Positions 13,291 to 25,461 of a stretch of DNA of 64,000 nucleotides are shown one piece after another; position 1 is the first letter of the stretch, and each line of letters opens with the position of its first letter. A program made the position numbers and the translations under genes. The notes beneath the pieces were generated by a model that ran no database searches, was not told the origin of the DNA, and saw only the letters and a program-made list of their open reading frames with translations. This DNA is from Centroberyx gerrardi (taxonomy: Eukaryota; Chordata; Actinopteri; Beryciformes; Berycidae): contig NC_136010.1 of the NCBI RefSeq assembly GCF_048128805.1, forward strand, positions 17,922,980 to 17,986,979, in the 5' to 3' direction.

Positions 13291-14099
13291 TGGCTTGTGT
13301 TTTCTACCATGTTTGTACAGCAGCTTTTATTCATAGTTTCCAGGGCTGAATCCAGATTTCATGTCATGATCTTACACATATTTTAACTTTCTCCTAATAT
13401 CAGCTTTTCATATTACTTCAACATGTATACTGAAGGTTTTCACGGTGGTATTTTTGAAGCTGAGAAATTGGCAGCAGTTATGTTATTTGACAGCAATAGT
13501 GCATTTCAATGGGGTATGATATTACACACAAAATAGCACAAATGTCTTATTTCTACATCTATGGAAGTAAATGCAGTGTTGTGTATGTGACTTTGAATTG
13601 AAACCGTTTCATGTCATTGACTTGCACTAGCATTGCTGACAAATGTTCTTTACATTACTTTTTGAATGCCCTAAAAAGAGGTTTGATTAGTTGTTTAAGC
13701 ATAATGGATCAGTGAAGAGGCAGGTAGTCATCAGTACAATATATCAGGCTACTAAAACATGGTGTAAGTCAAGTCCATATATACCAAGAACTGAGTCCTG
13801 GTACAGTGCACTTTGATTTGATTTTAAAATAATTATCAGATACTTAACAAAATTAGATTTAACAATTTCTTTTGATTAACACACAAAATCTTCAAAATAG
13901 AACTACAATAAAAATAAGTAAAGCTTTTATATATATATATTATACTTTGATGTGTGTGCACAATGACATACTTTTCCCCACCCCCTTTCCTCAGGTTTCT
14001 ACATAGATGCCCATTCAAAGCAGCACCAGGGATAATTACATCAGATCCTGTGTATTCACTAACAAAGACCACGCCACTATGAGATGTATTTAGATGGTT

Positions 14100-14220
14100 T
14101 ATTGAGGGAAAGAGGGGTCGAGGGTGGAGGGATGAAACAAGGGTTGAGGGTGGAGGGATGAATCAGGGGTCGAGATGAAGGGATGAATCGAGGGGGTCGA
14201 ATGAGTTGGGGTCGATGGTT
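14100..14220. repeat. Degenerate GGGATGAA / GGGTCGAGG minisatellite
   Basis: Imperfect tandem units of about 25-30 bp built from GGGTCGAGGGTGGAGGGATG and variants. A non-repetitive CCAGGAA/TTCCTGG-containing segment follows, to about 14320. It may be the end of a larger dispersed repeat. Confidence 0.7.
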
Positions 14221-14736
14221 AGCTCGAGGAACCAGGGAATTGAGACTCAGGGTGGGGGCGCTGTCTCGCTGATGGGGAGTCTTCTTGGCTCCATCATATC
14301 CCCCTGTGGTTCCTGGACTGAGAGAGAAGAGCGAGGGGTTGGGGGGGAGGGATGAGTGAACTGAGTCATACGAGAGAGAGAAAAGGTCATGGTTAGGCGC
14401 GTTTAAATAGGCTGGAGCAGGAAATTGAATGTGTGCTTGAGGCGTGGTCTTGTTCTCGAACTTTAGCTATAATAATAATAACTTCATTTGGTGAATTAGA
14501 ATGAAGCAGCAAGGCCAAAATGGTCAAAATCAATAAAAGTATGTTTGTTCTTGGTATCAGCGAGCACACAAAAGTAAATCCTTGTACTTGGTCAGCAAAG
14601 AAATAAATAAATGTATGAAAAGTAAAAAATGGTATGAAAAACACTCCCTTATAAATCCCTTTTTAAATAAAGGTAATTGTATTGCCTTTGGCTAAATAGA
14701 AGCATAAGAACACCAATTTATCACAGCATGTGTAAT

Positions 14737-14752
14737 GGGGGGGGGGGGGGGG
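14737..14752. repeat. Poly-G tract (16 G)
   Basis: Uninterrupted run of 16 G. It could form a quadruplex and is also a likely spot for sequencing-length error. Confidence 0.9.
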
Positions 14753-15450
14753 ACAGTGGCAGTGGTTAAAAGCCCAAGGCCAAAAGAAGATACTTGGCCA
14801 ATAGATGAAGAGTATAGGTGTGTCATCTGATTAACTTTGTTCAGTTTAAGGAGGTGTCAGATTACATGTTAGCCTGGAGGTTTACTGGTCAAACGCTGCA
14901 TGCTGCAGCTCCTCATGGTGCCGCAGCAGCACCCACTTCTTGGCTCTGCAGAGTCGTCTGCATGAGCATACAGCTGCAGGCAGCAACACTCACTTGCCTT
15001 TTGCTCAGGTTATGTGTTGAATGTGTCATAAGAAGCCACAGGAGAAATGTAAAGGCGGACGATGTGAGATTAGTTACTGATTGACAACTGAAAGTCCAAC
15101 TAATTGTCACTTCAGTATGGCACTTGCTAGTCTGCCACATTACAACCAGAACAGAAGAACCTTCATATTGGGCAATTGATAAAAGCTGATGCCATTCTCT
15201 TATTCAGCCAGTAATAGTTTCTGGCATGACTTTTTTGCCTCATCATTCACTTTTTTAGCTATCTATGACAAGCTAAAACTACAGGTGGTGAGCACCTTAA
15301 ATTGCTGAAGCTGTAATCCTATTCCTAAAACTTTCAAAAAGATGATTTATCTGGGTGGATACATCAGCAGCAGCTCTTTAGAATATTTCAACAGAACTGC
15401 ACAAACATTACTGTTTAGTTTAAGCAAACATTTACACTCTTGCTTTCTCT

Positions 15451-15455
<5 letters not shown>

Positions 15456-15507
<52 letters not shown>
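15456..15507. repeat. (CT)n microsatellite
   Basis: About 26 uninterrupted TC/CT units. Confidence 0.95.
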
Positions 15508-15510
<3 letters not shown>

Positions 15511-16011
15511 CCGGTCACACAACTTTTGCAACCATTCAAATGAGTTTAAAGAGTCTTTCCTGTAGCAGATTTTTTGCCATCTCTCATGGATGTTCCTGTC
15601 CTCCATGTTGAAAACTGACACATAAACAACTGATGCCTTTTCTGTAGAAATGTATATATTGCATGTTTCATTGTATCTATAGTCAGCCTTTCTGATGCTT
15701 ATTTTTCAGTAATAGATGTTGCATAATCACCTAGTTAGTGTTCAAGCAGGGGTCAAGCCCAAAAAATACACACTAACCAAAACACACAGTCTGACGTAAA
15801 TTACCAATACACAGATCTTTCCTTTAGGGTGCTATTCATCTGTCTTTCAGTCAGTGCGACACATTTTGACGTCTGTCTCTGTGTCACTCTTCATCTCACC
15901 ACCTCTATCTCACACTTGACATTAAGAACTTGTATGGCCTACAGTCTTCTTCATGGAACCAGAGACCATAATCCGCTCTGACCTTTTTCAAGCCGGACTA
16001 GAATGTGTCCA

Positions 16012-16380
16012 GTAGGCATGGGACGATCTGCTTATCTCAAGATACGATTTAATATGTGATTAGGGGGTTCATGATTTGATCCGAACACGATATGATGTAA
16101 ATAGAAGTTCAATGACAACAAAGTATGACTGTGCAGAATTATGTTTATTTTTGAGCTACACATCAATGGCATTGGGCTTGCTAGAATGTAAACAACAATT
16201 TAAAAATGCTGTCATTACAAAGTGCAAGTAGCCTAATATAATTTGAAGTTGTGATGTCAAGCCGTCTCATTTGTGTTTGCTAAAGCAGAATAAAATGTAG
16301 CTAATATTGTGATTCATTTTTCTTCCCCACAATACGTATTGTCACATTTTGCATTCGATATATCGTCCCTATTGCTCCTA
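16012..16380. mobile_element. MITE-like element with GGGACGAT ends
   Basis: The left end reads GTAGGCATGGGACGAT. The right end read in reverse is ATAGGAGCAATAGGGACGAT. These imperfect inverted termini enclose about 370 bp rich in TACGAT/ATCGATA-like words. No transposase fragment is seen. A non-autonomous DNA transposon is likely; the family is not assigned. Confidence 0.5.
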
Positions 16381-17411
16381 TACCTGTTATCCAAGTTTGT
16401 TAATCATCTGAACACTTTACCAAAATAACAACTTGACAATCAATGTTAGTTTGACACTTTTTCTCTGTAGAACAGAACGCTCGCCACAGAGATGATAAAA
16501 TGTGATTGAGCTCGTTCTTCAATAAACGTCCCCTTTCCTCAGAAATCAACCCTGGGCCTGAGCAATACATGTATAATCTCCCACAAGTAATTATGATTGA
16601 TTGGTCTCACGTTCACATCAAGTGGTGAACTTTAACATCAGTTTTTAATTTTCCCTTTTCAGGCTTTTCCACTCCATTTTTTGGAGGAGATCCAGATTCT
16701 GTAAATATTCTCAGTGTATGTATATATTGAGTCAAGCAAAGTACCTCATTGGATTAGAACCAACCCCTTCGCAAATAAATCATTCAGCAAGAGTTCAAAT
16801 AAATTTGCCGGAAGGGAGGAATGCACCGCGCCGCACAGTGGGAGTGCCACTGAATTCCAACTTTGAAATATTCTTCTCCTTACATATTATTTTTCTCACA
16901 TTTTCTCATTTGGAAGTTATATCATTAATGTAATATAGAGTGTATTGGGATGTAAGTTCAGAGAAACATTGCAGGGGTCCATAAAGTCTTCATTTTATTA
17001 TCAGTGGGTCAGTGGATCTGTTAGGTTGCACATGAGCATGGTATTGACAGATTAGATTAGATTAGATTAGGTTACATGATGTAGTTTAATTCCTTTGCTT
17101 CAACAGTTTTTGTATTCATGCTCACATAGCTGAATATTCCCCGTAATAACTGCCGTTCTTAAAATGATCAAACGAACATGTAGGTGCCGTCACAGCAGCT
17201 TCTCCTCAGGCTATTAGTCTCACCTAGTTTGTTTATCTAAAGAACTCCCCATGTGAGTACGGCCTGCAGTCATGGTGAAGTAGCCATTTACAGCAGCCTC
17301 CCTCATTTGGACACACCCTTTCTTTCAGAATTGATATGTCGCGAAGGTGCTGTGTCCCAAATAAGTCAAACTCTTCCTACTTAACGCCAGGAGTCAGCAA
17401 GGTGTCTTAGA

Positions 17412-17666
17412 GTGGAGAGAAGTGCTCCAGCTCTGAGTGTTGGGTATGACAGAAACCACCCTGCCCTAATCCATCCTCACCTGAGGGCGACTATACAGGC
17501 AAAACCGTCACAGTCTCCAGAGGATCGAGACTTTTGGTCTGCCTTTACCTGTCATCTGTGTCAGGCAGAGGAACGCTTCAGGACAGGAGAGACAGCGCTG
17601 TGTTGGAGCTTCAGCAGTGGCAGCTCAACTTCTCTACTGAAATCCACCTGGTACTCACCTGACCAG
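17412..17666 (+). other. SPDEF: Candidate SPDEF noncoding leader exon (3' end 17666)
   Basis: A good 5' splice donor (CAG|GTAAGA, GT at 17667-17668) ends a non-repetitive stretch just before a long trinucleotide array. SPDEF coding exon 1 has a splice acceptor at 20644-20645, 18 bases before its ATG, so at least one upstream noncoding exon must exist. This is the best candidate I can see. The left border is arbitrary. Confidence 0.3.
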
Positions 17667-17696
17667 GTAAGACTGCAGTTCACAATAAGGCAGAAT

Positions 17697-17997
17697 ATAC
17701 TACTACTATTACTGTGAGTACTACTACTACTACTAATACTCCTACTGCAATCTACTACTGCCACTCCTAGTGCTGTCACTACTGCTACTAATTGCAGTAC
17801 TACTACTACTATCATTACTACTACTACAGCTACTAGCACTACTGCTATTACTACTACAATTACCTTTACTACTACTAGTTCTATTACTACTACTACTACT
17901 ACTACTACTACTATTACTACTAGTACTACTACTACTATTACTACTACTATTACTATTATTACTGCTATTACTATTACTACCACTACTATACTACTAT

Positions 17998-18029
<32 letters not shown>

Positions 18030-18117
18030 TTACTACCATAATTACTATTATTACTGCTATTACTGCTGCTGATGCTACTACTGTACATGTACACCCACTA
18101 CCACCACGACTACTATT
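17697..18117. repeat. Imperfect (TAC)n trinucleotide array
   Basis: About 420 bp of TAC/ACT units with scattered ATT and GCT variants. Long open frames on both strands here (poly-Leu, poly-Tyr, poly-Val) are artefacts of the repeat. Confidence 0.95.
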
Positions 18118-18483
18118 GATAATAACAATAATAATGAATTTGATTTGTGTATAATATGCTTTCCCTCACAAAATATTATTTAGATAACTGACTTTCAAAC
18201 AGGGGTGTAGACAGCAAGCAACAATGGATTGTTGTTATACACTTACAGTTAAAACAGAATCGATCTTAAAATACACTGATATTTTGTTAATCTAGCTATT
18301 TAATTTGGATAAAAGGGTATTTAAATCTTATCAAGTTTTGTAAAACCTCAAAGACTATACTGGTTGACCTGATGGAGTGAATGGGTGTGTAAAAAATGCA
18401 AATTTGTGTGTTTTGTCAGATAAGAAACAGTGACATTTCCCTCTCTCTCTTTCCTTCTCACTACCCCCACGCACATACAAACT

Positions 18484-18486
<3 letters not shown>

Positions 18487-18529
<43 letters not shown>

Positions 18530-18553
18530 AACTCAAACACACATGCACACGCA

Positions 18554-18592
<39 letters not shown>
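18487..18592. repeat. (CA)n compound microsatellite
   Basis: Two long CA runs joined by an imperfect ACATACAAACTCAAACAC spacer. Confidence 0.95.
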
Positions 18593-18593
<1 letters not shown>

Positions 18594-18599
18594 TAAGTG

Positions 18600-20645
18600 T
18601 GCAGAATATAGATTATAGAGATTAAATAGATATATAGGCACATATAGGTGTGTTATCAAGCACCTGTGCCTTTGTGTGGTGGAATGCAGGGAGCGATGAA
18701 TGACCAAACCTTTTTCATATCAACTAAATGCCTCTCATATCAGTTTGGCTGCTATCTAGCGAGGTGTTAAACATAGCACCAACCATAGCTCATTATTTTT
18801 AGACTTTGTGCCTTGTTTTCATGTGCACACTGCTTTCATTTGAGCATTATAAACACACACATACCCACACATCAACACTCACACACTCTCTCACTTGCTT
18901 ACCTGCGGCTGCAAATGGACAAACATGGTGGGAAAAAATAAATATCTTAACCATAACTTCCTTGTAACAATTCAGCCAACAACAAGAAAAGATACACCAT
19001 CTACACAAATACCCACCTCAAAGCAAAGCCTTTCCCATTTCTCCCACAGAGGAAGGAATATCTAGAAGAGCGAGTTTTTCACTCAGTTTTTACCTCTACA
19101 GTACCTCGCATGCGTACAGTTAATGCCTGGAGGCGAGGAAATAACAAAGACACTTTACATGCATCAGATAACATGCATGCAGGCGTCTAGGCTCATTCAC
19201 ACAGTCCTGGCACATTTTCCCTTTATACTTATTCCTCTCTAGGAATATTTGGCCAATTAATGTTGTTCCCGTCTTACAGTAATACTGCCAATCTTGCCAT
19301 ACTGTTACTGTTAATTCACTAATACAGTAAGTGCATAGGCATGCCTAGATAGAGCAAGATGCAACTCCAAGACCACATTAGTGATCTCTCAGGATACCTT
19401 AGCTGAAGTGTGTTTCCATATCCGCATATGTATACACAGCGTGAATAGATTGAATAGACAAATAAACATAAAGCAAGAGATTTTGTGTAAGTGCAGCAGA
19501 GGATACAGCAGTGTTCATTTTGGCAGCAATTATAGATTTTGTTTTAGCAAAGTTTTTGTACATTTTGGTCATTTTGGTCTTTTTGGTCTTTTTGTCACAT
19601 CTGTTTCAGTCAAATTGTTGAGGCAAAGGAGATAGCAGATAAATATGCATTCATGCTCGCTGTCTAAAGGCAAAAACATGACCAAATATAATTTAATTCA
19701 AATCAACAACTTCATCAAATTGAATACCTATGAATAAGTCTTTTGTCACATAAATGCATAAGTATTTAAGTTTGGTCATTGTTATTTGAGATGTACTGTG
19801 TTTAGTTTTAATCCAGTTGTATAAAACATCATTTTTGTTGACCAGTTTAATTCTGGGATACAGCACCACTCCCAGTGAGCTGTTCTCTTACTCATACCAT
19901 GAATGTGCTGCTTATCCATTGTGTCCCACCCTTTATGTTGTATTCTATCGCTTTCTTTTGCAATTAACTTCAGATCCATCTTGATGACCTAAAGTGCTTG
20001 AGATCTTTTTTCCTGCTTTGGGTTTTCCATTGTGATTACAACCGACAGGATCAGCACACACTTTGTACCATGATCACTGTGTGTTTTTGAATTAAAACTG
20101 GCAAGCAAATTAGTTTTTTTTACTTGATGGTATCAGTTTAACCTACTTAAGATCGATGTCTGTGAAAAGGCTGAGCAAATTGCATTATATTATTGTTGAG
20201 TGATGTCAACAATAAAGGTGAACAGCTTGAAACAGAAGTACTCGAATAATCAAACAAGCCATAGTTACATTTCAGAATCGAAAATTGCAGCATTCACAGG
20301 ATTTGTCACAGATTCTGGATTCAAAACACACTGCAACTTTGAAGCACATTAAAATGCATTGAAAGACAAACATGATTGAGTCGCAAAGGCTACGTTAGCA
20401 AAACTAGAATGACTGATTCCATATTTCAAAGCAAGTCCCTGCAGAGTAAATACTATTGAACAAATGTCAAGTTTACTTAAGGATTGCTACTGTTTAAATA
20501 TTGGGCATTTGGGTATGGTTTCAGTGTAGCATCAATGCGACACTGTCTCAGAGGACAATGTCCCTGTTGAAGCTGTCAAGTAGGTTGTGACTAGATAATG
20601 TCACTGATGACAGCATTCTGTGAACACACTGCTTTCTTCCTCCAG
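18600..20645. other. Upstream region or first intron of SPDEF
   Basis: No exon recognised. There is a short TTTTGGTC tandem at about 19561-19595. The 3' end is a clear splice acceptor (TTTCTTCCTCCAG, AG at 20644-20645), so at least the last part is intron. Confidence 0.6.
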
Positions 20646-20663
20646 TGTCAAAGAAGCCTGAGC

Positions 20664-23600
20664 ATGGGGAGTCCAGGTTGTGAGCAGGTGGGCAACACCA
20701 CACACTCGCCTCTCTACATCAGTCACCCCCACACCGACACCAAGAAGGCCTGGCAGGACGAGGCGGAGGACATCAAACCGCCCCGCAGCTTGTTGGGGCT
20801 ACCTGAGCTCAGCTGGCCGGGGGTCTACCTGCCCTGCTGCGACAGACTAGCCGCTGAGGAGAACCCATGGCTGCTGAGGATGGCAGAGGCGGCCGTCCCC
20901 GCCCTGCCCCCCTCCAAGGCCGTGGAACCGAGCCCCGCCGTTCACAGCCAGGCCCCGGGCCCCGCTCCGGAGCTGGAGGGTCAGGTGGAGGAGCGCTGCC
21001 TGGAGCAGGTCCAGACCATGGTGGTGGGAGAAGTGCTGAAGGACATAGATACGGCTTGCAAGCTGCTCAACATTACACCAGGTAGGACAGCTAAATGTTA
21101 CGAAGCATTAAACTCTGAAGTAGGCAAGACACTGAAATGCGTCAGTTTGTTTTTTACTCCTGTTCTGTATATAGAACTTGGCAATGAAATAAAGGCATTT
21201 CAAGTTTTTTCACTTCAAGCTGAGTGCCTTGGTTGCTCTCATCTTCAAAAGTGTTACGCAGCATTGTTTGTGCAAAAGGCCAACTGTGCGCAAGTACCAC
21301 TGAAACAAAGACCCATTGAAATACTACACTCTTTTTCTGCAGAAACTGTTGGCAGAACTTGTAGCCTAGTAGCAAACCAAATAAACCTTCATCGGCATAA
21401 TTTGTTAGTTGGCTCCCATATCAACATCCATGCTGATGCAACTGACACTTGGCGAAGACCAGCAGCGTCAGTGGCCTTGCCCGCCTTGTGCAAACTCCTC
21501 TGTTGACAGTTCATCATCTCCACTTCTTAATAACTCAGTCTTTTCCAACAACTTTCAAAATCATACACAGTCCATGCATGATTTTATTATTTGCTTTCAC
21601 TGGAGCAGGATCATCACAGTATTTGGTTATTGAAATTTGCTTCACGGTGTGCATTTGTTATTTAGTAATTACATTTCTGGTGGATCACAATACAAACACA
21701 GGCAGGCTAACATTGCCCTATCATAATAATGTAATACAGTAGGTTGATGTTAGTTTTTGTCACATTGTCGTAATTTAAACCTTTTCTAGTTTTCATTTAA
21801 TTTTAATCAGCAAAATTTCAGACATTTTAGTCTACTATGTCTCATCCATTTCAGTAAAAATGTCATCCTTTTTTTTAATATATATATATAGCTATACTAA
21901 AAGATCCTCAACAGTTTTCACTTTGTGTAAAGGATATATGCACCATGTATTTATATGACAGCTGAGTTGTGGTGAAGGTAGATAAGAGCGATGGTTAGAG
22001 GTGGAGAATGAATATGCATTTATGCTCTCTCTCTAATAAAAAAAACATGAAAACATTGAATTCACTGTTAAGCAACATCAAATTGAATATCCATTAGTGT
22101 CCAGTTGAATTGTAATCTCAGGACGTTTTCGTTGATGAAAATACAAAATTATTTTTTTCTTATCTTATTTGAAGTCATTTGTTTTTTGTTATGTAAAGTG
22201 TGATTATTGACAAATATTCTGTCCTGTCCTCTGCAGACCCCATGGACTGGAGCTGTGTGCACGTTCAGAAGTGGCTGCTGTGGACCGAACACCTCTACAG
22301 GCTGCCACAGGTCTGCAAGATGTTTCAGGAGCTGACTGGGAAGGATCTGTGCTCCATGACAGAAGAAGACTTCAGACAGCGCTCATTACAGTGTGGAGAC
22401 ATGCTGTACGCTCATCTGGACATCTGGAGATCAGGTAGCAACAGCAGGGAGGCTGGGGAAGGGGGAATTAAACTAAAAGAAGACGCATTAACTCTGCATT
22501 CCAAAATTGGAATGGCTGCTGCTTTAAAAGTGTAACAAATTTGTACAACAGTTGTAAACAAAGTTGTCGCAAATGCAGTGTGAATGAGTGCAAAGAAGTG
22601 GCTGGCAGTATTCTGCGTGTTATCAACTGCTGCTGGATTGGTTTTTGTTTTGATAAAGCTTATTGACTTGGCTTTCTGTCTGTGTTTTTTTCAGCTGCAG
22701 GCATGAAGGAACGCTGCCCGCTAGGAGATGGCAAATCTGGTAAGTTCTAGGTCATGGCTAGAATTTGCTCTGAGTATAGTGTAACTGCAATAGTTCAGTT
22801 GGTTGCTTTATGCTGGGATAAAACATAAGCGAAGCGAGAAAACACAGTGATATGTGTCCTTTGGCATCGGGTCCCTGAATGTCACTCCTCTCCTCCCAGG
22901 TGCTGATGATCCCTGGTCAGATGTGGTGTCCAGTTACCCCAGCCAGCCCATCCACCTGTGGCAGTTCCTCAGAGAGCTGCTGCTCAAGCCTCACAACTAC
23001 AGCCGCTGCATCCGCTGGCTCAACAAGGAGAAAGGTAAGGTGATGGAGAGTCATGCTACAATGTGTGGCATAACACTTGCAAGCGTGGAAGTAACTAATT
23101 ACAGTTACTGTAATTGAGTAGTTTTTTCGTGCAATTGTACTTTTTTGAGTATTTTCTAAAACCAATCATTTTACATACTACAAATTTTGTAGGCTCTCCA
23201 CAAGCATTGCATCAGAAACTGGCCAGTTGTAAATTAGCCAGATATGGAGCCATTCACAGAGAGTCAGTCAGCCAAAAAAAGAAGAGTAATCTGGCTTGAC
23301 TTTATTTAGTATTTTTTTTTTTTCCAATTAAAAGAATCTAGTTTGAACTCTGTCCTCTCTGCCTTTCAGAATTGCATGGAAAAGATCACATGCAATACAA
23401 AAAATGAACTTGATAACCTTTACTCTGAGTACATGTTAAATTAGCTACTGTTTACTTTTACTACTACTGTTTACTTTTACTTAAGTTTTACTATCTACTT
23501 AATTTCTGTAACAAAGTAATAACAATACTTCTACTTGAATAGGATATTTTGATACGTTTTCCAAAGTATACAGGAAAAAGTCCAATAGGATATTTTGGTG

Positions 23601-24025
23601 CTTTTTACCCCTGGACAATTGTAGCACAGTCTGTATCTGGGTTTTTTCACCTCAGGACCCAAACTGAGTGAATTCAGTATTACCAGTCTCATTAAAGCAT
23701 ATTCTTATCAAGTGGGAACCCAGGAGAAAAAGGCCCATCATCCATTTTGACTCTACTTTGACTTAAGCAACAATGGTCTTCAGGATTGCTGTTGTTCAAC
23801 AGCAGGACTAATTTCCAAGCCTTGGTTTTGTTTGCTCTGTCCACAGGAATATTCAAAATAGAAGACTCTGCTCATGTGGCCAGGTTATGGGGTATCAGGA
23901 AGAACCGCCCGGCTATGAACTATGACAAACTGAGTCGCTCTATACGGCAGTACTACAAGAAGGGCATCATCCGTAAGCCTGATGTTTCACGCAGACTGGT
24001 CTACCAGTTCGTCAACCCTGTATGA
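20664..24025 (+). CDS. SPDEF: SPDEF (SAM pointed domain ETS transcription factor); complete coding region
   Basis: Five coding exons: 20664-21081, 22237-22434, 22695-22739, 22900-23034 and 23847-24025. They join in frame to 324 aa; human is 335. All introns are GT-AG, phase 1. It is a nuclear ETS factor that directs secretory/goblet-type epithelial differentiation in mammals. The pointed (PNT/SAM) domain covers residues of about 113-203 ([15 protein letters not shown], then [17 protein letters not shown]). The ETS domain covers about 236-319 ([20 protein letters not shown]-type helix, then [20 protein letters not shown] and [11 protein letters not shown]), with the DNA-contacting arginines in the recognition helix intact. 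The start MGSPG aligns with human MGSAS and lies 18 bases after the acceptor. The N-terminal region between them is poorly conserved. It is convergent with PACSIN1. Confidence 0.96.
21082..22236 (+). other. SPDEF: SPDEF intron 1 (between coding exons 1 and 2)
   Basis: GT-AG intron. The open frame that runs on from exon 1 into it is intron read-through. Its second half (about 21736-22170) has AT-rich TTTTAGTCT / GTTTTCGTTGATGAAAAT words like those of dispersed fish repeats. Confidence 0.75.
23035..23846 (+). other. SPDEF: SPDEF last intron
   Basis: About 0.8 kb GT-AG intron before the exon that encodes most of the ETS recognition helix. It contains CTACTACTGTTTACTTTTA direct repeats near 23445-23480. 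Nothing else is recognised. Confidence 0.75.
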
Positions 24026-24502
24026 CAAAGAGGATCAGCCAATCAGAATGAGCCGATGGAGAGAGACTGGACATAAACGTAACATGAACTCTGAAGCTCT
24101 CCGTTCATTTCATTTCAACTGTAAAGACTGCCTACTAAAATATGCACTCCTGCCTATCTTATTCTCAACAGTACTCTGTGATTATTACAATTGGAAATGG
24201 GTTCTGTTTCTTTGTTGTCTTTAAAATATATGTTTTACATTTCAGAATGGTGTTTGATTTCTCAAAAGGTCACAAAAAACTTTTTGTATCTTACTCTCCT
24301 TCTAAGTGGAAAACCTGTAAATCCTCTCAAACAATGGCACTTGCTATATTCCTGTTATTCCTGTTATTCCTATTCGGGCATTGAGAATGTTTATATGTTG
24401 CAGAGCAATGCCAAAACAAGTGAATATTTTATTAAACCTACCTTGATGGATAATCTTACCTACATTTCTCTCTCTGGGTTTATGTTTCTGGGTGTGTGTA
24501 AA

Positions 24503-24516
24503 AATAAAACAATAAA
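24503..24516 (+). terminator. SPDEF: SPDEF polyadenylation signals
   Basis: Two AATAAA hexamers (24503-24508 and 24511-24516), followed by a GT-rich element (AAGTGTTGTCTTTGT). This implies a 3' UTR of about 0.5 kb. Confidence 0.7.
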
Positions 24517-24539
24517 GTATCAAGTGTTGTCTTTGTAAA

Positions 24540-25428
24540 AGCAATCAAACAAGCGGAAGCAAGGTATAGTAAAATGAGCACACTGTTTCCTCAGCAGCAT
24601 CACTCCTGCTACATCGTATACATCACACATACAGTCCATAAAAGAAACACACAGACACTAACCTTTTTTTTTTTTTTCAACAAACTTGTTCCCCTTTCAA
24701 ACCAATATCGCAATATTGACACCATCACAACAAATTTGATTCAGGTTTTTCATCACTATCGTCATTATTATCGGTGATCATAATCATCTTTATGCATATT
24801 TAAATGAACTTTTTGTTACATTAAGATGAACAGGCACTACACCAGTTAGGAGATAAAAGTACATCACTAACTATGAACATACATCTTCTAGACCGCTAAT
24901 ATAGGGTTTTCACAACATGAGCTGTTGCCCCCTTGTGTGCATAAGGAAGAGATAATCAACATAAAAAAAGCATTTACATATACACCTTTTTACTGCCTCA
25001 ACATAGTTAGGTTTCATTTTCAACTCAACACAGTTGTACAGTTACAATAGAATATAATCTTTAAATTACATCATCATATACAAATCTGACAGCGTGGGAT
25101 AACGTCACGCTTTTATATGGTACACTGACAATTCCATTGCAATGAAATTCATACGATATGGTACCTATTACTTAATATGTTTTTCCATTGCTGTTATTTT
25201 AATGAAACACATTTACATGTATAACACTACATTTTGTCTTAATATTCGATCACTTGCATTTTTTTTCTTTTTTTTTTTCTATTACATTTACACAACTCAT
25301 ACACACTGGATGATGATGATGTTTTCCCCCAAAATATCAACCTGGTAACGCTGATGTGTGTTTGTACTTGCATGTTTTCACCTGTAGTGTGTGCGTGTCT
25401 GTGCGTGTGTGTGTCTCTGTGTGTGTGG

Positions 25429-25461
<33 letters not shown>

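Larger units (their letters stand above)
13291..17400. other. Intergenic ILRUN-SPDEF, repeats only
   Basis: No exon recognised. Contents: degenerate minisatellite (14100-14220), G homopolymer (14737-14752), CT microsatellite (15456-15507), a MITE-like unit with inverted ends (16012-16380), and a short GATTA tandem near 17050-17072. Confidence 0.7.

Noticed and set aside
17561..18094. 177-aa Val/Ser-rich frame (minus) and 100-aa Leu/Tyr-rich frame (plus)
   Set aside because: Both are translations of the TAC array.
21082..21506. Open frame continuing from SPDEF exon 1 into the intron
   Set aside because: Read-through past a good donor (CCAG|GTAGG). The conserved protein continues at 22237.
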